NCBI RefSeq assembly: GCF_014207745.1
Contig: NZ_JACHJB010000003.1
Location: 372,001-436,000, forward strand
DNA length: 64,000 nucleotides
Origin: Nonomuraea muscovyensis
GTDB taxonomy: Bacteria; Actinomycetota; Actinomycetes; Streptosporangiales; Streptosporangiaceae
Reading direction: 5' to 3'
Part shown: piece by piece, positions 59,719 to 64,000 of the stretch
Position numbering within the stretch: position 1 is the first letter of the stretch
Layout of the letters: each line of letters opens with the position of its first letter
Program-made: the position numbers and the translations under genes
The notes under the pieces: model-generated
Databases searched by the model: none
The model's input: the letters and a program-made list of their open reading frames with translations, nothing else
What the model was told of the DNA's origin: nothing

Positions 59719-60471
59719 CTAGCGGACGGCGCAGAGGAGGCGGTTGTTGCCGCGCTGCCAGAGCGTGCCGACCTCGGCGAAGCCGGCCTTGCGCAGGGCC
59801 TCGCCGTGCTGCGACAGCAGGTGGGACTCCGAGCCGTGGTGGCCGGCGCCGGCGGTGGTGCGGGCGGTGTTGAGCTCGGCGAGGTCGGGGTCGGCGGCGA
59901 TGGCGTCCCACCAGGCGCGCCAGTCCTCGGGCTGTCCGGCGGCGAAGGCCCGCTCGCTCTCCCGGTCGTGCACGGCCCGCTCCAGGCGGGCGATGGCCGG
60001 GGTGTCGTCGTCGGAGTCGAGGTGGTCGCCGTTGAGCAGCACCCCGCCCTGCCGGAGCACGGTGGCCAGTTCGGCGTACATCGTCCGGAGTTCCGGCTCG
60101 GAGATCCAGTGCAGGGCGGTCGTGCTGACCGCCGCGTCGGCCGGCCGGTCCAGGCCGAGGGAGGCGGTCCAGCCGGGCTCGCGCAGGTCGAGGGAGCGGA
60201 ACGTCAGGTGCGGGTACGCGGCCCGGCCGAGGCCGAGCAGCAGCGGGTCGGCGTCCACCGAGACGACCGTGGCCCGGGGCAGCCGCTCCACCAGCCGGGC
60301 GGACAGCGAGCCGGGGCCGCAGCCGAGGTCGATGACGAGCGGGTCGGGGCGGCCGAGCGCCTCGACGGCGTCGATCAGCACGGTGAAGCGCTCCTCGCGG
60401 TCGGGCAGGTAGCCCTCCTGCTGGCGGTCCCAGCGCGCGATCCATTCCTGTGCGGCATCGTGGGTGAGCAC
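59719..60471 (-). CDS. Class I SAM-dependent methyltransferase
   Basis: 250 residues from GTG 60471, six bases from AAGGAG. Motif I LVIDLGCGPGSLSARLVERL, then motif II VVSVDADPLLLGLGRAAYPH, III DAAVSTTALHWISEPEL and post-III LRQGGVLLNGDHLDSDDD. A trans-aconitate-methyltransferase-like small-molecule enzyme. Divergent from the CGNR regulator, with paired direct repeats between. Confidence 0.85.
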   Translation of the reverse strand: MLTHDAAQEWIARWDRQQEGYLPDREERFTVLIDAVEALGRPDPLVIDLGCGPGSLSARLVERLPRATVVSVDADPLLLGLGRAAYPHLTFRSLDLREPGWTASLGLDRPADAAVSTTALHWISEPELRTMYAELATVLRQGGVLLNGDHLDSDDDTPAIARLERAVHDRESERAFAAGQPEDWRAWWDAIAADPDLAELNTARTTAGAGHHGSESHLLSQHGEALRKAGFAEVGTLWQRGNNRLLCAVR

Positions 60472-60484
60472 AGTCGACTCCTTG

Positions 60485-60561
60485 TTACTGTCGTTTGAAC
60501 TTTCGGCAGTCACAAACTAGAGCACAAAGGTGTAACTGGTCAATTGAACTTCAACAGTCAC
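60485..60561. promoter_or_regulatory. Direct-repeat regulatory region between methyltransferase and CGNR genes
   Basis: Two 29-base imperfect copies (60485-60513 and 60533-60561) share ACTG, TTGAACTT and CAGTCAC, 48-49 bases apart. The second covers the TTG start of the CGNR gene. They are likely operators for the CGNR regulator, controlling both genes. Confidence 0.5.
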
Positions 60562-61113
60562 GCGGATGCGGTGGTCAGGGTCACCGTGGCGCTGGTGAAC
60601 GCCCTGACGCCGGGGGAACGGCGCGGCCGCCCCGCCCCGGTCCCGGACGATCCCGCCGCGGCGGCGACCGAGGCCCTCCGCGACGCCTACCCGGGCCATC
60701 GCGACGTCACCGAGGCCGAGGGGGCCGAACTGGCCGAGGTCGCGGCCCGGCTGCGGGCCGTGTTCGAGGCGATGGCGGCGCAGGACGTCGACGGAGCGGC
60801 CCGCCGGATCAACGTCCTGCTGGAGGAGACCCGCGCCCGGCCGATGCTCGAACGGCACGACGGCGAACCCTGGCACCTGCACTTCCACGGCCCCGGCGGC
60901 ACCATGGCCGGCGACTGGGCGGCCAGTTGCGCCACCTCGCTGGCGATCGTGCTGGGCGGGGAGTTCGGCGACCGGCTGGGCGTGTGCACCGCGCCGCACT
61001 GCGACCGGGTCTACGTGGACGTCTCGCGCAACGGCACCCGCCGCTTCTGCTCGACCGCCTGCCAGAACCGGGTCAAGACGGCCGCGTTCCGCGCCAGGGG
61101 CCGGGCCCGGTGA
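60544..61113 (+). CDS. CGNR zinc-finger regulator (ABATE/CGNR family)
   Basis: 189 residues from TTG 60544 (LNFNSHADAVVRVTVALVNA). The N-terminal ABATE-type stress-sensing region is followed by a C-terminal CGNR zinc finger: CTAPHCDRVYVDVSRNGTRR, then FCSTACQNRVK. Four cysteines are present (CTAPHC and CSTAC). Family proteins bind DNA and regulate adjacent genes. The TTG start rests on family onset. Confidence 0.85.
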   Translation: MNFNSHADAVVRVTVALVNALTPGERRGRPAPVPDDPAAAATEALRDAYPGHRDVTEAEGAELAEVAARLRAVFEAMAAQDVDGAARRINVLLEETRARPMLERHDGEPWHLHFHGPGGTMAGDWAASCATSLAIVLGGEFGDRLGVCTAPHCDRVYVDVSRNGTRRFCSTACQNRVKTAAFRARGRAR

Positions 61114-61163
61114 GAGCCCCCTGCTCCAGCTCCCCGGGTGCGGCCCGGGGAGCTGGAGCCCGT

Positions 61164-61271
61164 TCATTCGGCGGCTAGCCGTTCTGCCTCTTCGTGCAGC
61201 GCCGCGGTCAGGAGCAGCTCCAGGCGGAGCTCCTCCAGGTCCGGCGCCGCGAGAGCGTCAAGGACGCGCAT
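61164..61271 (-). CDS. Small 35-codon ORF with strong ribosome site
   Basis: ATG 61271 to TGA 61164. GGGAGG lies five bases before the start, better than most genes in the window. The peptide opens MRVLDALAAPDLEELRLELL and is very rich in Leu, Glu and Ala with no Arg/Pro bias, so it is unlike a shadow frame. An acidic amphipathic helix is predicted. No family known. Confidence 0.5.
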   Translation of the reverse strand: MRVLDALAAPDLEELRLELLLTAALHEEAERLAAE

Positions 61272-61365
61272 GGTGGCCTCCCTGTGAAGAAGGACGTCTC
61301 ACAGGTCGCGACGGTTCACCGCGCGCGCACATATCGGTCCGACCCGTACGCGGCGAGCCCGCCAC

Positions 61366-61450
61366 CCCAAAGAGTCACCACCCCAAAGAGCCGCCACTCC
61401 AAGAGCCGCCACTCCACCGGGCCGCCATCCCGCAGGGCCGCCATCCCCGA
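61366..61450. repeat. Short tandem repeats before the helical-protein gene
   Basis: About five 16-20-base units of the type CCAAAGAG(C/T)CGCCACTC, later (CC)GGGCCGCCATCCC. It lies between the CGNR gene and the end of the minus-strand gene at 61456. Confidence 0.5.
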
Positions 61451-61455
61451 AACCG

Positions 61456-61815
61456 TCAGGCGACCCCCGACAGCCCGGCGGGCCGCTCGTCCTGCATCTG
61501 GGCCTGCATGATGGCCTGCCGCTCGGCGTTGATGCGCCGGCAGATGGCCACGTAGCCGGTCAGCACCTTGCTGTAGGCCTGGCGCGCCTCGTCGAGCTGG
61601 GCGCCGAGAGCGAGGATCCGCACCGGGTCGCCCTGCAGCTCCGCTTCGGCGAGCAGCGTGCGCGCCTCGTCCACGATCTCCTCGGCCCGCATCCTCGTCC
61701 GGCGCAGCAGTGCGGAGCACTCATGGAGCTCGGCCAGCCGCGCCGAGGAGACGATGAGCTCGGCGGCACGCACGGCCGAGCCCGTCGGCCCGTGCCTGCG
61801 GAGATCAGATGCCAT
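61456..61815 (-). CDS. Helical hypothetical protein
   Basis: 119 residues from ATG 61815 (MASDLRRHGPTGSAVRAAEL). Almost entirely alpha-helical: LAELHECSALLRRTRMRAEE, then IVDEARTLLAEAELQGDPVR and DEARQAYSKVLTGYVAICRR. No membrane segment. The role is unknown. Confidence 0.65.
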   Translation of the reverse strand: MASDLRRHGPTGSAVRAAELIVSSARLAELHECSALLRRTRMRAEEIVDEARTLLAEAELQGDPVRILALGAQLDEARQAYSKVLTGYVAICRRINAERQAIMQAQMQDERPAGLSGVA

Positions 61816-62138
61816 TCCCGCCACCTCCCCGGTCAAGGTTGCCTAAGCGTAGACGCGCGGGCGCCTCCGGCGGATCACCGCCGGACGGCCGGAGTAAGGC
61901 ACTCCTACCGGTGTAGAACTTCTCTCCTCCGCGGAGGAAAACACCGTTCCTGAACGTAGTTCGGGCGTGACGGATTGTGACCGCTTGCTGGTGATGGCTG
62001 GGATTATCGCCGCCAGACCGTTATCGGCGAGGACGGGGACTGCGTACACCGAAGTGCGCGATACGGCCCCGCGGCCGTCCGTCCCCGTCACATACTGAAG
62101 CGGGATGGACGCGGACAGTAGCTACTGAGGGGCGCGGC
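61816..62138. other. Intergenic region without recognised gene
   Basis: About 320 bases with no supported coding. An inverted repeat CTCCGGCGG/CCGCCGGA near 61866-61888 might act as a terminator. The promoter of the glycosyltransferase gene lies here. Confidence 0.45.
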
Positions 62139-63998
62139 GTGGCCATGACGACATCGGGCATTGACGGCGACGGCGGTGGCGGGGACGCGGTGGACGTCAG
62201 CGTGGTGGTCCCCGCCCGCGACTGCCGTCCCTACCTCGACCGCTGCCTGACCTCGGCGCTGGTCCAACGGGTGAAGAAGGAGATCGTCGTCGTCGACGAC
62301 GGCTCGACCGACGGCAGCGCCGAGCTCCTCGACCTCTACGCGGCCTACCACCGGACCAGCGTCAAGGTGGTGCGCCTGGAGGGCTCGTCCGGAGGCGCCG
62401 GCCGGCCGCGCAACATCGGCCTCGAACACGCCACCGGCCGCTACGTGTTCTTCTGCGACGCCGACGACTACCTCGGCCCGGAGGCGCTGGAGCGGATGGT
62501 CGCCATGGCCGACCGCAACGGCTCCGACATCGTGCTCGGCAAGATCGTCGGTCACGGCCGGCGCGCTCCGGCCTCGATGTTCCACCACGACACCGACCGG
62601 GCGCCGCTGGGCGAGAGCGCCGTCTACAACAGCCTGTGCTGCTTCAAGCTGTTCCGCCGGGAGATGCTCGAACGGCACCGCATCAGGTTCGCCGAGCGGG
62701 TGCTGATCGGCGAGGACATCCACTTCACCGTCCACGCCTTCTGCCACGCCGAGGTGATCTCCGTGGTCGCCGACCACGACTGCTACCACCTCGTGGCCCG
62801 GCCCGACGGCAGCAGCATCATGCAGCAGGCCGGCAGCCGCGACCCGCTCGGCTGGCTCACCATGATCAGGGGGCCGATCGCGCTCATGGCCGAGCACGTC
62901 CCGCCCGGGCCGCTGCGCGACCACCTGCTCGTGCGGCACTTCAAGCTCGACGTGCTGGCCCAGCTCGGCGTGCCGTTCCTGGAGGCCGGCGAGGTGCGCC
63001 GCAAGGACATCGCGCAGGAGGTGGCCGCCCTGTGCGACGAGTGGCTCACCTCGGGCGTCCGCGCCCGGCTGAGCGGCATCGACCGGCAGCGGCTCGCCTG
63101 CCTGGACGACGTCGACCGGCTGGCGCGGCTGGCCGGCATCGAGGGCGCGGCCGTCCGGCGCCGGCTGACCGGGCTGCGCTGGGAGGCCGATCGGCTGGTG
63201 GTCACCGGCACGGCCGCTCTTGAGGGCATCCGCGCGGTCGACGGCATCAGCCTGGTGCTGCGCTCGCGCGCCGAGCCCGCGCGTGAGGTGGTGGTGCCGG
63301 CCGCCCACGGCCCGGCTCGCAGCGGCTGCGACGGCACGGAGTTCGCCGCTCGGGTGGACGCGGGCGCGCTCGGCTCGGGGGTGTGGGACCTGCGGGTCGC
63401 GATCGAGGTGGAGGGGGTGGTGCGGCATGCCCGGCTGGGCGCCGACCGCGACGACGAGGTCACCAGGCCGGCGCCGCGGCTGATCCGCGACGTGGTCGCC
63501 ATCCCCTACTTCACCAAGGACAACGGCAACCTCAGCATCGACGTCGGCGGGCACCTGCTCGCGGTGCCGGGGACCGTGCGCATCACGCGCACCCGGTGGG
63601 CGCTTGGGCAGCGGCTGGCCATCGACGGCGAGGTCCTGGTCGGCGGGGGCGTCCCGGCGGCGTCGGCCATTCGCCGGCTCGTCTGGCGCGAACGGCGCAC
63701 GGGAGACGAGCGCGCGGACCGGGTGGTGGCGCTGCCCGGCGGCGGTTTCGCGGCCAGGCCGCCGGTCGGCCGGTTCGCCCCGGGCACGTGGGACGCCTAC
63801 CTGGAGGTGGAGCTGGGCGGGCCGCCCGCGCGGTTCCGGGTGGAGACCGACGCCGCCGCCGTGGCCGGGCCGCGTCGGCCGTGGGGCGGGATCGTGCTGA
63901 GGAGTGTGCGGCCGTACGCGACGCCGGGGAAGGGGCGGCTGAGCACCGTGGTGCGGAAGCTGACGGCGAGAAGCCTGCTGCGGCGGATGCTGCGCTAG
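62139..63998 (+). CDS. Family 2 glycosyltransferase with long C-terminal extension
   Basis: 619 residues from GTG 62139 (ATG 62145 alternative). The GT-A domain (about 19-220) reads VSVVVPARDCRPYLDRCLTS, then IVVVDDGSTDGSAELLDLYA, SSGGAGRPRNIGLEHATGRY and VFFCDADDYL (DxD), and LIGEDIHFTVHAFCHAEVIS (ED catalytic pair). A C-terminal 350-residue part of mostly beta structure resembles the modules attached to teichoic-acid-type GT2 enzymes. It probably makes a cell-wall glycopolymer. The sugar is unknown. Its neighbours to the right are outside the window. Confidence 0.85.
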   Translation: MAMTTSGIDGDGGGGDAVDVSVVVPARDCRPYLDRCLTSALVQRVKKEIVVVDDGSTDGSAELLDLYAAYHRTSVKVVRLEGSSGGAGRPRNIGLEHATGRYVFFCDADDYLGPEALERMVAMADRNGSDIVLGKIVGHGRRAPASMFHHDTDRAPLGESAVYNSLCCFKLFRREMLERHRIRFAERVLIGEDIHFTVHAFCHAEVISVVADHDCYHLVARPDGSSIMQQAGSRDPLGWLTMIRGPIALMAEHVPPGPLRDHLLVRHFKLDVLAQLGVPFLEAGEVRRKDIAQEVAALCDEWLTSGVRARLSGIDRQRLACLDDVDRLARLAGIEGAAVRRRLTGLRWEADRLVVTGTAALEGIRAVDGISLVLRSRAEPAREVVVPAAHGPARSGCDGTEFAARVDAGALGSGVWDLRVAIEVEGVVRHARLGADRDDEVTRPAPRLIRDVVAIPYFTKDNGNLSIDVGGHLLAVPGTVRITRTRWALGQRLAIDGEVLVGGGVPAASAIRRLVWRERRTGDERADRVVALPGGGFAARPPVGRFAPGTWDAYLEVELGGPPARFRVETDAAAVAGPRRPWGGIVLRSVRPYATPGKGRLSTVVRKLTARSLLRRMLR

Positions 63999-64000
63999 TT

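Noticed and set aside
62088..63554. A 488-codon minus-strand frame across the glycosyltransferase
   Set aside because: Val/Gly/Ala/His-rich antisense frame without motifs; the plus-strand GT2 has DxD and ED motifs.

Overview
The window is high-GC actinobacterial chromosome, most likely from Streptosporangiales (Nonomuraea/Streptosporangium-like; this is an inference from gene content). Pointers are mycothiol synthesis (MshA with a sigma-R-type promoter), CarD, a SenX3/RegX3 (PhoR/PhoP) phosphate system, F420/deazaflavin-type oxidoreductases, an HbhA-like protein and a pSAM2-type integrative element. Coding is dense and nearly every real gene carries GC-rich shadow frames.

Region by region. 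1-5.8 kb is a scarred stretch: an integrase remnant, an HTH remnant, IS5- and IS66-like remnants and a frameshifted coiled-coil gene lie around an AraC regulator, an acyl-CoA ligase and a uronate-dehydrogenase-like epimerase. 5.8-9.4 kb holds a Nur-type Fur regulator, a YgfZ-like folate-binding protein, D-aminoacyl-tRNA deacylase, an R. etli type II-like asparaginase and an ankyrin protein. 9.5-14.5 kb holds a DUF2207 membrane protein, a divergent TetR/deazaflavin-reductase pair with a palindromic operator, an HSL-type hydrolase and a DUF4097-like lipoprotein. 14.5-24.3 kb is a conserved housekeeping block matching the M. tuberculosis order Rv0474-Rv0491 as I remember it: HTH regulator, hbhA, DUF2516, (BlaI/M56 pair, methyltransferase, SDR), mshA, ybjN, gpmA, phoU, senX3, regX3. 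24.3-25.1 kb is non-coding tandem repeat DNA. 25.1-33.65 kb continues with a lipoprotein, carD, ispF, two GlsB-type proteins, a DUF2637 protein, a pyridoxamine-oxidase-fold protein, cysS, a hemerythrin-like protein, a TetR regulator and rlmB.

33.7-45.3 kb is an 11.6-kb actinomycete integrative and conjugative element (AICE) inserted in tRNA-Thr(TGT). A 47-bp att repeat marks both ends. Read on the minus strand from the regulatory side, it has a Pra-like activator, two paralogous small proteins, an FtsK/TraB-type DNA translocase, a RepSA-type rolling-circle initiator, an excisionase and a tyrosine integrase. A GntR/UTRA repressor (KorSA-like) probably acts on two identical operators that bracket the activator promoter. 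Cargo is an XRE-TPR regulator followed by a translationally coupled RibD-like reductase and a RibD/CDA-like deaminase, then an immunity-like protein and a strongly structured non-coding segment. The cargo pair is the best candidate for an undescribed system.

45.3-50 kb downstream of attR is another decayed zone (chimeric DUF5919/Nudix fragment, HD-domain fragment, histidine-kinase tail) mixed with intact genes. 49.9-64 kb contains a two-gene membrane module (novel membrane protein plus antiporter-like protein), a MocR regulator divergent from an AhpD-like protein and MFS exporter, an Imm8-like protein, an F420-dependent-reductase-like oxidoreductase divergent from a MmyB-type regulator, acetyltransferases, secreted proteins, a methyltransferase/CGNR divergent pair and a large family 2 glycosyltransferase.
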